Of a stretch of DNA of 64,000 nucleotides, positions 11,698 to 21,188 are shown one piece after another. The stretch covers positions 496,001 to 560,000 of the forward strand of contig JAOWBW010000443.1 in the NCBI GenBank assembly GCA_026119855.1, read 5' to 3'. Positions within the stretch are counted from its first letter, which is position 1; each line of letters opens with the position of its first letter. Both the position numbers and the translations under genes were made by a program. The notes beneath the pieces are model-generated. The model saw nothing but the letters and a program-made list of their open reading frames with translations, did no database searches and was not told where the DNA came from. Source of the stretch: Campanula takesimana (lineage: Eukaryota > Streptophyta > Magnoliopsida > Asterales > Campanulaceae).

Positions 11698-12490
11698 GAG
11701 GTGGTCTCCCATGAGAACAAGGGGATCCGTCTCATGCATGAGACGGGTCGCCCCCATGACCCATGGGCCGAACCCGTCACGTGGCAACCCACCATTGGCC
11801 GAATTTTTTTTTTTTTTTTTTTTTTTAGTTTTTTTTTTTTTTTTCGGCTTTTCAGTGGTTTAGCAAAAAATAATAGTTACCATCTCTTAAAGTAACATTG
11901 TTCATAAGTAAACGTAATACTTGTTTTAAAAAAACAAAAGCTCGTTTTTACCCATTTGAAAAGTAATAACTTATGTATATGAATGTAATAGTAAGTTTAT
12001 ACAAGTAAATGTAACACTTTGATTGACGAAATTGTAACAGATTTCTATAGATAATGTAATACTTTTACATGTATCATGATAAATTTGACCCCATTGTAAC
12101 TTATTGTTTGAAAACAAATAGATATCTATACATATGTATTACAATTATTTACAAATACTATTACATATAAATAACACGTTTGTTACATTTTAGTTATAAT
12201 AAGTATTACTTTTGGCAAACGAAGAAAACATAGGAATATACACTATTACTTTAAGAGATGGTAACTATTACTTTTCACAAACCGAAAAAAACCAAAAAAA
12301 AAAAAAGCAAAAAAAAAAAAAAAAAAAAAAAAAGCAATTTTTTTTTTTTTTTTTGGGGCCAATGAGGGGCTGCCACGTGGCAGGGTCCCCCCATGGGTCC
12401 TGAGCAGGGTTGTGGGTCGGGTAATGGGTCAAAAAAATGACCCGTCTCACCCATGAACCGGGTTGGAGTGTTCTCACACAAGTTTTTGTC
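11698..12490. mobile_element. Non-coding Mutator-like element, copy B (793 bp)
   Basis: Flanked by a perfect 9-bp duplication ATTGAGTTT (11689-11697 and 12491-12499). Starts GAGGTGGTCTCCC and ends with the complement of GACAAAAACTTGTGTGAG, so it is inverted relative to copy A. It retains the uninterrupted target of the gypsy element (GGGGCTGCCACGTGGCAG near 12366). Homopolymer runs of A and T near 11803-11845 and 12290-12355 produce several spurious frames. Confidence 0.88.
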
Positions 12491-12499
12491 ATTGAGTTT

Positions 12500-12845
12500 T
12501 ATCTGGTATCCTTGGTCTCACATCAAAAAGAGGCTTGCGCTTCCTAACTAATACGGAGTGTCCACTGGTAAAGCCAAGCCTCATCTTCCGTGAGTGATAT
12601 CCCTTTCCTCAGAGCAAAACAAAACGCGGACCACGTAGGCATCTTGACACCGGTTGTTGGAGCATGCACTGCCAATTTCCTTCCTCCCAAAAAGAAATAT
12701 TTTAAGTTTTCTAACACAACTCTACAAATGTAAACAGAGAGACAGAACTATAAAGAAAAACAGAGAGACCAAAACATACAAAAAGGTGAATCTATGAAAA
12801 TTTTCATTTTAAAATAATTCCAAAAAAAAAAAAAAAAAAAAAAAA
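12500..12845. other. 3' flank of the second ERF gene
   Basis: No frame or element recognised. An A-run of about 24 bases at 12823-12845 abuts the stop codon of the minus-strand ERF gene. Confidence 0.5.
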
Positions 12846-13427
12846 TCAGAATAAATTCAACATATTTCGTCGAATCGACAATCCCCTCCCTTCTTCTGGA
12901 TCATCTTCAATCGTACCCTCCTTATCACATGACTTACCCATCACGTCCACAAGTTGATCACTAGCCCCATTACTAGAACTAGCCCCATCATTATTATTAT
13001 TATCAAGCCGATTGAAGCTCAAATTAGGGCTAAACTTCTGTTGTACCAACGAAGAAACCGCAGCTGGAAAATTAAGCAGAGCCTTTGAGCCCCTCATCTT
13101 AAAAGCAGCTTGATCGTAAGCCAAAGCCGCTTGTTCAGCCGTCTCAAATGTTCCAAGCCACACCCTCTGTCCGTGCCGAGCCGAGTCGCGAATCTCCGCC
13201 GCGAATTTCCCCCATGGACGGCGCCTAACGCCGCGGTAGTGCTTCTTCTTGCTTATTGTAAGGACTGGTTGGAGGGGATTATTACTAGTTGTGGTGGAAT
13301 TAGGGTTTTTGTAGGGGTAAAATTGGGTATGGGAATTATTGGCTTCATTGAGAACTTGATAGATTACCATGTCTTGAGAATCATTCTCATTGAGAGGTAA
13401 ATCAAGGCTATGTGAAGTTGGAACCAT
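12846..13427 (-). CDS. AP2/ERF transcription factor, group IX-like (193 aa)
   Basis: Nuclear regulator of the ERF family. The AP2 domain lies at about residues 63-121 (HYRGVRRRPWGKFAAEIRD, then WLGTFETAEQAALAYDQAAF, ending LLNFP). An N-terminal LPLNENDSQDMVIYQVL stretch resembles the conserved motif found before the AP2 domain in group IX ERFs of the ERF1/ERF2/Pti type, which act in jasmonate, ethylene and pathogen responses. The tail is Asn/Ser-rich (NNNNDGASSSNGASD) and then acidic. ATG at 13427 is preceded by a purine-rich A-run. Intronless. It converges on the ERF gene at 1904, about 10 kb away with nested transposons between, so the two may be an old tandem or dispersed pair; their AP2 domains differ enough that a recent duplication is unlikely. 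Confidence 0.93.
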   Translation of the reverse strand: MVPTSHSLDLPLNENDSQDMVIYQVLNEANNSHTQFYPYKNPNSTTTSNNPLQPVLTISKKKHYRGVRRRPWGKFAAEIRDSARHGQRVWLGTFETAEQAALAYDQAAFKMRGSKALLNFPAAVSSLVQQKFSPNLSFNRLDNNNNDGASSSNGASDQLVDVMGKSCDKEGTIEDDPEEGRGLSIRRNMLNLF

Positions 13428-13478
13428 TTTTTTTTTTCTTTTGGTGTGTGGAAATGATGTTAGAAGTTTGGGTTAATT

Positions 13479-13492
13479 ACTTTATTATAAAG
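13479..13492 (-). promoter_or_regulatory. Putative TATA box of the second ERF gene
   Basis: On the minus strand the sequence CTCTTTATAATAAAG lies about 55-65 bp before the ATG. A start this close gives a very short leader; position is the only support. Confidence 0.4.
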
Positions 13493-13499
13493 AGGGGGT

Positions 13500-14918
13500 A
13501 AAGTGGGATTGTGGAATGAATAATATTATGGGTACAAAAAAGTTATAAAAATTTGCTCTCAAAATTCTAAGTGTAATGATGTTATTGGTGTTTTTAGTTA
13601 GATTTTGGCGCGTCCATTATCAATGCAACCAATAAAATATCGTCACCTTATATTGTGAGCAAATTTTTGTAAACTTATTTTGTGTCCCTAACGTTGCTCT
13701 CGTGGAATTTATTTAGTTTGCAAGTAGAAAATTATGATTTGTGGTCTTTTCCACTATCAGAAAGGTCTCCCCTCGTCATTATCGTACTAACGTTTCAAAG
13801 GTCGACAATGGCCATGTTGATCTGGGGCCGATATGGAAATTAGACGTTTTTCATATGCCACTGCCATCTCACATAACTACAAAAATGCCCTTTCCATTAA
13901 AATTTACCTGGGTGTTTTTGTTACTTGTCACACACGAAAAATTATTTTATTTAATTTTTGATGTTTAAAACAAATAAACTTTAACGAATCATTGATGTCG
14001 ATGTATTATTTTAGTAAAATTCTAAAAACTATGAATGATAAATTATTATATTTCTGAAAGCAGGAGCGGCTATTGGGCTTGCCCGATTTAAAACTAATTG
14101 GCCATCATGGGTCCCATTTAATGAAAAGTCCCGTTCGTCTCTACAGGCCCACCTTGGGACACCATACTTTTCAGCTCGTCACTGAGCTCAGCGCGTCACC
14201 CAGCTCAGCTCGTTACTGAGTCCCGCTCAGCTCTCAGCTCTCAACTCTCCTTAGCCCTCAGCTCTCAGCTCTCTGCTCTCCTCAGCTCTTCTCTCTGCTC
14301 CTCAGTGACGATGTAGGGTTCGATCCCTTCCATCGTGACTCCAAATCCAAATTCGGCTATTGTTAAAAGAAAGAAAAAACAGGGAAGGGCATTATTGTGA
14401 AAATAAAGAAGTGGATAGGCAAACAAGAAACATGAAAAGGATGAACCAGGAATTCAAAAAAGGCGTGCTTCCTTCCTTACTGAACAACACACGTGCTTCT
14501 GGAATTTCGTTTGAAAGAAAGAAAAGCAGGTGTGAGAACATACGTCATCAACCTCGTAAGGAGTAGATAGGACCCCCGGTCCCCCACACAAGAACAACAC
14601 AAACAGCATTTTCTCCTTGACTTTTCCACACCACATGCAGCAAGATTTCTCTTTTTACTTTTCGACATTACATGAAATTGGTACTACTTCCATTTTTTTT
14701 TTTTTATCAAAATTAATTAAATTTTAAGTAACAAATTGAAAATATTATATCAATAAAATTATTATATTTACATATATATATATATATATATTATTAATAA
14801 AACATAAAGCATAGTACCAACAATAAATTTTAAATATTTATTCAGATTAAATTAATATAAATTAATAGCCAAGTTTGATAAAATAGATCATAAAAATGTG
14901 AGATATTTTTTCAGGAGA
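13500..14918. other. Intergenic region with CAGCTCTC low-complexity repeats
   Basis: Upstream of the second ERF gene. A patch at about 14165-14305 consists of degenerate CAGCTC / CAGCTCTC repeats. A TA microsatellite lies near 14770-14792. No gene, and no bounded element, was recognised. Confidence 0.5.
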
Positions 14919-14927
14919 GAAATACTC

Positions 14928-15190
14928 GAATTTTTTCTCAAATAATTCCCTTATTTCTAAGTATTTACCAAAGTATCACCTTTTTCAAAGTATGTACCAA
15001 AATGACCAACTTTGAAGTAATTCGCTTCTAGAAAAAGCGAATTAAGTAACACGCTACTGCCAAAAGCGAATTACTCTTTGACCAGATTAGGCGCGCTTTG
15101 CATTACGGGGTTAATTAAGGTTAAGATAATTCGCTTCCTGTAGTAGCGAATTACATTAATTCGCTTTTCCAAGTAGCGAATTACATTAAA
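14928..15190 (+). repeat. Left TIR with palindromic GCGAATTA arrays
   Basis: Pairs with 19385-19679. Contains repeated AATTCGCTT...AAGCGAATT hairpins near 15020, 15060, 15128 and 15158. Such repeated subterminal motifs are candidate transposase binding sites; this is inference. Confidence 0.8.
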
Positions 15191-15332
15191 CCCACACAAT
15201 AAGATAAGGTTTCAGTATGTGCTGCTCATTATATCTCCATCTTATCTGAAAATAGAGAGAGAAAGAAGAAGGGACGCAAAGAGGAGAGGATTTTGCAAAT
15301 CCATTTCTTGAAATACTCAGATCAAGCAAAAA

Positions 15333-15455
15333 GGTACACCAAGATCTCTATCTATATGTCATTTTTGTGTTTGATGTTATTTATTTTAGGTTTTTTAGTG
15401 AATTTGTAGAGAGAAATGATAAATTTAAGATTTTGACTGTTATTATCATTTTCTA
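15333..15455 (+). other. Predicted 5'-UTR intron of mudrA
   Basis: Donor at AAAAAG/GTACACC (about 15333) and acceptor TTTTCTAG/GG (about 15455), just before the ATG at 15472. The matching PMD gene on the other strand also has a leader intron. Predicted from splice consensus only. Confidence 0.4.
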
Positions 15456-15471
15456 GGGTTCTAGGGTATCG

Positions 15472-16830
15472 ATGAGTGGGTTACCGCTTATTTTCATGTG
15501 CTACTGGGGAGGGGATGATGAAGATCCATTTAATGGTCCTCTTTTTGAAAAAGGACCAAAATTTGGTCTTAGAGCGATACATAGATGGACTTACACTGAG
15601 TTGATTGATCAGTTGTATGAACATATTGGGGTAGATCGAACAAGATTTCAGCTGGAAGTTATTTGTAGGTTTCCTCATTCCTTTGACCATGGAATTGCAA
15701 ATTACTTTCCATTTCACATCCAAAACGATAATGGTGTGGCGTTAATGTTTGATGTTAATGCTCAATTTGGTGGGTTGAGTAACTTGCAGTTGTATATTAT
15801 CATGAAGGCTATTGAGGTGTTTGATATCCGTGGGGGTGGGACTGACATTGGTTATAATCAAGAGACGAATGAACGTTATGCAGAGGCAGAGACACTTTAT
15901 GTGAATTCGCAGAGTTACAACCGAGAGCCTGACGAGGGTCCAAGTACAGAGACATTCTATGATAATTCGCAGAGTTACAACCGAGAGCCTGACGAGGGTC
16001 CAAGTAACCAGAGACCGCGTCGTAGACGAGTGCCACGTGAGGATGTTCCGGCTGATAATGATGTTTTAGATGAAGATGATGAAGATGATGAAGACTATGA
16101 TGCACAAATAGATAGTTTGTTGTTTCCTGATGATGATGATGATGATGATGATGAAGAAAACAGCACCGGTAGTGAGATTAGCGAGGGTGACGATGGGCCG
16201 AATGATGGGATTGAATCAGATTTAGTAGCGTACGAAAGGAGAGAGAATCGAATGCATGAGAGAGCAGACTATCCTCTTTATCATGATATTGGAGAAGAAG
16301 TTGATGTGATTGCTGTTAATAATCAATGTAGTTTTCCGATATGGGATGGAGAGAAGGGTGGATTGGCTAAAGGGATACGATTTTCTAAGAAGATTGAGGT
16401 GCAATATGAGATAAAGAAGTATCACATACATTCCAATCGACGTTTTAAGGTAAGAAAGAGCACACTCCGAACGTGGGCCATTGAGTGTTTGTTGAAAGAC
16501 TATCCATGCCCTTTTTATGCTCGTGTGAGTCAGAAGAAGATAGGATATTGGGAAGTGACCAAGTATAAAGGCCCTCATTGTTGTTTGTATTCTGGACTTA
16601 GTCTTGATCACCCCAACTTGGATGCTAAGTTTATTGGTCGGCATATTCTCCATAAGGTCAAGGCTGATTCTGATCTCCCTGATGTCCTTCCCCCTCCCCC
16701 CACCATGTCCCTGATCATCACCCTCATGTCCCTCCCCCTCCCCCTGTCCCTGATCATCCACACGACGACGACGACGACGACGAGGACGTTGTCTCTGACC
16801 CTCATCTTCATGGGTACGGTCAACCGGTGA
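15472..16830 (+). pseudogene. Truncated mudrA-like MULE transposase
   Basis: N-terminal part of a plant MuDR-family transposase. Residues about 1-125 carry the usual MudrA leader region; about 145-180 contain a 24-residue tandem repeat (NSQSYNREPDEGPS twice); about 200-230 are an Asp/Glu run; about 270-380 form the Mutator DNA-binding (DBD_Tnp_Mut) region, with FSKKIEVQYEIKKYHIHSNR and a CPFYARVSQKK segment. The DDE catalytic domain and SWIM zinc finger that should follow are absent. From about 16680 the frame runs into the antisense of the PMD gene tail and stops at 16830, so the last 50 residues are not transposase. Start chosen at the first ATG, just after a plausible intron acceptor. It could still bind TIRs but cannot catalyse transposition. 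Confidence 0.85.
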
Positions 16831-18729
16831 TGGAGGAGGTTGACCCAGAAGTCGTCCTTCCTCTCTAATATGGGTCAGGGCATGTGTGATGATGTGTCGC
16901 GTTTGAAGTCGAGACTGGTCCGGTCCTTGCTCAATAATTGATTGTTCATTAACGACATATAAACGTTGGAAGCTTTGAATCTGAAAAAAATATATTCAGA
17001 AAAACGTCATTTATTCTGGTACCCACCATCCTTACTGAAAAGGAATTAGAAACTCACCATCCCTTCTGTGAGGCTAGCATGTGACCGGTACCCCACATCC
17101 TCTACATGAGCAGGATTGTGAATCAACAAACGTGTGATGCTTTTGTACCTTTTGAAAAAAATGTTAAAAATATTAAAAATTTGTGGTGCAAAGAAAGGAA
17201 TAAATGTCAACTATAACATTTATTCCGGGATAGAGAGAGTATACAAAAAACAATAGACACTCACCAAAGCATGTACTCATGTGTATATGAATAGTCCATA
17301 TCCACCTCGTCCTCTGACCTAGGAACCACATTGAACAAACGTGCTTCCCATTGTTGAATATAGGCGGCATGGTCATCCACCCAACTTAGTCTGGGTCTAC
17401 TCCGTCTATCAATCTGATGCAATCTAACATCAGTGTCAACTGGCCCAGGGATGAACTGGCGCATGCCAAACTGGCGCATAACTCGATCAGGCAGGTGCAA
17501 CTCCACCCTCTCGAAACATATAAGAGGCGACCTCGTCCTCCAAACATCCTCCCCCTGCAAGCAATACCCTGGAGCAACACGCTCTCCATATGGCTCCCAC
17601 ACAACCTGATCCGCAGTCAAACTATCTAACGCATCCCTATAGCCGCGCAGGTTATGTCTAGTCACATAACCAAACGATAACGCCCCTCGCCATCTGAAAT
17701 TGAAAATCAAAGAAAATTATACTCCAAAAGCGTAAAAAATATATATCAATTCATTGATAAGTAGTTGTCCTATCATACCTAGCCCCCAAAGGGTCATCTA
17801 CATCTGCCCCATATACAGCGCCTAACGACCGCGGCTGGGTACACCTCAATCTCTCCCATGCCCAAATCTGTTCAAAAATCAACATCAATATTTATAAATA
17901 TATCAATATATATAAATATATACTATAAAATGATATGGTGCACATGTATACTATATTTAAATAGTCATACCTGCACAATCGGCATGAATCCTCCACACTG
18001 ACTAGTCTGGGGGGAAGTCGCCTTGCAAAGCTCTCGATAAAGGATGGCCAACGCAGCACTGCCCCAGCTATAAGATCCTACAACATCGATGTCTCTAAGA
18101 AGTGGCAAATATATGAGCTTCACCTTCGAATTACTGCGATCTGCCAAGATATATGACCCCAATAATGCCAAGATATAGGCACGTGTGTACCTATCAATAT
18201 CCGCTACTGTGGCATGTTCTCCCAAATTAAGATTCAAGATATGCTCCTTAAGCCACTTGAGATTCAACATCCCCGTCTTCAAGTTCGGGGGACCAGGTTT
18301 GACACCTAACAACTCAAAACACAAATCAGCCCACTGGGCGTCTGTCATATATGTCTGATAGCCCGTGACGGGCAATCCATCTATCGGCAAACCCATCAAT
18401 AGACCCACATCCTGCAGCGTAATCGTCATCTCACCAACAGGTAGATGGAAAGTGTGGGTCTCCGGGCGCCACCGCTCGACCAACGCCTCAAATAAAGCAC
18501 AGTCATATTTCTTCATCTCCCCCATCCTGTAAACTCCGTAAAACCCCGCAACCCTTAATCTGTTCACAACCCTTCCATCTATATTTGTCGGGGGCTTTGG
18601 ACCATGTCGAAACGATATACTACAAACCTCTTCACCAGCCCATAGTTGAGAAGATCTATGGGAACCCTGTAACGTCAGCACCGTCCGGTTCAAAGGACCC
18701 GGATCTACAAACGGCTCATTTACATCCAT
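16684..18729 (-). CDS. Plant mobile domain (PMD, MAIN-like) gene inside the MULE
   Basis: Encodes an aminotransferase-like plant mobile domain protein, a family that includes Arabidopsis MAIN/MAIL1 and many transposon-borne versions. Predicted exons on the minus strand: 18729-17971, 17867-17779, 17693-17265, 17148-17058 and 16980 onward, all with GT-AG borders and a continuous frame. Hallmarks: FYGVYRMGEMKKYDCALFEAL, WRPETHTFHLPVGEMTITLQD, LLMGLPIDGLPVTG, YILALLGSYILADRS, the next exon with WAWERLR, then WRGALSFGYVTRHNLRGYRDALD. A leader intron (18730-19215) precedes the ATG. The C-terminus enters Arg-rich and GQGEG low complexity and then antisense mudrA, open to about 16222, so the natural end is lost. 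It may be expressed; no internal stop was found in the predicted exons. Its role in the element is unknown. Confidence 0.85.
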
Positions 18730-19384
18730 CTGTAACAATAAAAAACCCACGATTAGTTGGAAAGTGTGGGACAAAGGGAGTGTTAATTTTCAAACAGATT
18801 AATCAATCACTTCATTAACTGAGAGAGCAACACAACACAAAGTCATTCCCTAATTGAATCCATGTTTGCTTTACTGATAATAGGCTTCAAATAAAAATCA
18901 ATCACATTTTTTGCATTAATTTTTCAGAACAAAAATAATTTTCATACTTTCAAAGAAAAACTACAAATTAAAATCATCAAAATCCCATTTCAAAATCATC
19001 AAAATCCCCATTCAAAACAGCCCCAATTTCAAACCAAATTTTGAAATCAACCATGCAAATACCACACATTCAATATAATTGTACAAAAACCAAATCATAA
19101 ACGCTACTTAAACTCAATAACCAGTCGACAATCACCCACGAAATTGAACCAAAAATGGCAAAATCCCAACCAATTCATATGATAGATATTTTGCTAAAAA
19201 TAAAGAAATACTTACATTTTATATTAGGAACGGGGAGGGAATGACACAGCTTCGAATTGAGAAAACCCCTAACCAGTCGACAATCACACCAGGTCAATCG
19301 CCCAGATATCGCCCTCTCAAACTCTCTGTGTTCGTTTGTAATGAACTGAACTGAACTGAGCAGAAGAGGGGAGTTTTAAACCTA

Positions 19385-19679
19385 ATACGCTTCCGCAAAA
19401 AGCGAAATCATTTAAACTTATTTCGCTTCTTGAAGAAGCGAATTACCTTGGCATAAATCGCTAGTGCAGGAAGCGAATTAGTTTAACCTTAATTAACGCC
19501 CTAACGCAAATCGGGCCTAATCTGGTCAAAGAATAATTCGCTTTTGGCATTAGCGAATTAGTTAATTCGCTTTTCCTAGTAGCGAATTACCTCAAAGTTG
19601 GTCATTCTGGTACATACTTTGAAAAAAGTGATACTATGGTAAATACTTATGAAAAAGGGAATTATTTGAGAAAAAATTC
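19385..19679 (-). repeat. Right TIR of the mudrA/PMD element
   Basis: Inverted copy of 14928-15190, with hairpins of TTCGCTT...AAGCGAA at about 19388, 19425, 19538 and 19564. It is close to the PMD promoter and leader exon (about 19216-19340). Confidence 0.8.
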
Positions 19680-19684
19680 GAAAT

Positions 19685-19754
19685 ACTCTGTCTATCTCAT
19701 TTTAAGAGAAAAAGTTTTTTAATGGATATTCAAAGTTAAGAGTCAAAATCTCAA

Positions 19755-19829
<75 letters not shown>

Positions 19830-20268
19830 TTATACTTTCTTATTTAGTGAGTCTTACATGTCATACACACAACAACTATCTTTTAACTATTTCCCACTTC
19901 ACTTTCTATCTCTTACACACTTTCTATATTCACAACACTCTACTCAACTTTCTATATTATACTCCCTATGTCCCATTATAAGAGTCAAAAATTTTCTAAA
20001 AGGGCGTCTCATTTTAAGAGTTAAAATCTTAAAATGGAATGTCGGTCCTGCATGTCATACTCGCAACACTTATTCACTATCTCTTCTCTACCACATTTTC
20101 TCTCTCCTACCCAACTATCAACACTTATATATAACACATCACCTTTTCTTTAAATCTTGAATTCACCCATTTTTTGGCACTTAAACTAGGACGAAGGGAG
20201 TATTATAAAAACATTTCTTGATTTTTGAACTCAAAAGCTTTTTGACTCTTTAAATAGGAGAGAGGGTG
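19685..20268. mobile_element. Degenerate Stowaway-like MITE with a nested copy and an AAT microsatellite
   Basis: Outer ends CTCTGTCTATCTC and GGAGAGAGGGTG have flanking TA (19683-19684, 20269-20270) and share TTTTAAGAG motifs. A second MITE with ends CTCCCTATGTCCC and GGACGAAGGGAG sits inside at 19962-20200, with its own TA duplications. An (AAT)n run fills 19755-19829. The MULE at 14928-19679 inserted at the very edge of the outer MITE. Confidence 0.6.
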
Positions 20269-20400
20269 TATTATATTACTTCATACTCCGAAAGATAGTC
20301 GCATTTGATATTTAATGATCAATACAAGTTACTCCCTCTGTCCTAAAATACTTGTAATTCTATGATTTTTACATATATTGAGAAAAACAATTAATGCATA

Positions 20401-20656
20401 CTCCCTCCGTCCCACCCAAATTAGGATTTTTGAGTTGGGCACGGGGATTAAGGAAAAAGTGTTAGTGGATAAGGTGTTGTGATTTATGAAAAGTAAAGTA
20501 GGAAAGAGAAAGTGGGGTAGAGAATAATGAGTGGAAATTTGTTGTAAGTGTGAATGTGGGTCCCATTAAATAAAACATTTCCATTTTTGGGTCGTCCTAA
20601 TTCGAATGGGACACCCAAAATGGAAATTTGTCCTAATTCGAGTGGGACAAAGTGAG
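20401..20656. mobile_element. Stowaway-like MITE
   Basis: Ends CTCCCTCCGTCCC and GGGACAAAGTGAG with TA at 20399-20400 and 20657-20658. Close relative of the MITE at 324-577. Confidence 0.85.
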
Positions 20657-20755
20657 TATCTAATAGATGAAATTACCCTTGAAACATTTCAAGTACCTAG
20701 GCAATTAAATGATTTTACAATGAAAACACATAATCATAAATAAGCGTATATTTGA

Positions 20756-20863
20756 CGAAGTTATGATTCAGAGTATCCTTTTCTATTTCATCCCTTTGAA
20801 TTCCATCTTCGAAGTTATGATTCAGAGTATCCTTTTCTATTTCATCCCTTTGAATTCCATCTT
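20756..20863. repeat. 54-bp tandem duplication
   Basis: Two nearly identical units beginning CGAAGTTATGATTCAGAG at 20756 and 20810. The sequence is not recognised. Confidence 0.85.
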
Positions 20864-20873
20864 CAAAGTTTAT

Positions 20874-21029
20874 GGGGCTGAAGTAGTACAAGGCGCCACG
20901 GGGCTGAAGTAGTATAAGGCCCTCCGGGCTGAAGGAGTACAAGGCCCTACAGCGCTGAAGTAGTACAAGGCCCATACGGGGATGAAGGAGTACAAGGCGC
21001 TACGGTACTGAAGTAGTACAAGGCCTCCC
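20874..21029. repeat. 26-bp tandem repeat, six copies
   Basis: Six units of 26 bp share CTGAAG(T/G)AGTACAAGGC with variable junction bases. GC-rich against an AT-rich background. On the minus strand the array forms most of an 86-residue open frame, but nothing suggests a protein. Confidence 0.85.
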
Positions 21030-21188
21030 TACGTCTTTTTATTTAAACCTAGGGATGACTCTCACTTGGCGGCCGTTTGGTTTCAACTTTGGACTTGATC
21101 AAACTCAAGAGATTTTCTTCTAACTAGTGGCTAAGAAGTAAGCATGCTTAAGTAGGGTCAGGCAGAACCGTTGTTGCCTGATGGGAAC
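21030..21188. other. Flank of the solo LTR
   Basis: Unrecognised sequence that ends with GGAAC, the target duplication of the solo LTR. Confidence 0.5.

Larger units (their letters stand above)
14928..19679. mobile_element. Mutator-like element carrying mudrA and a PMD gene (4752 bp)
   Basis: Bounded by a perfect 9-bp duplication GAAATACTC (14919-14927 and 19680-19688). Long imperfect TIRs (about 260-295 bp) begin GAATTTTTTCTCAAATAATT at both ends and include the same order of motifs inward, ending in arrays of TTCGCTT/AAGCGAA palindromes. Inside are a rightward truncated mudrA (15472) and a leftward plant mobile domain gene (from 18729), arranged convergently with each promoter next to a TIR. 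The middle, which should hold the transposase DDE domain, is missing, so this copy is non-autonomous. The two halves meet at about 16680. Confidence 0.9.

Noticed and set aside
13110..13400. Plus-strand frame across the second ERF gene
   Set aside because: Antisense shadow of the AP2 domain coding strand.
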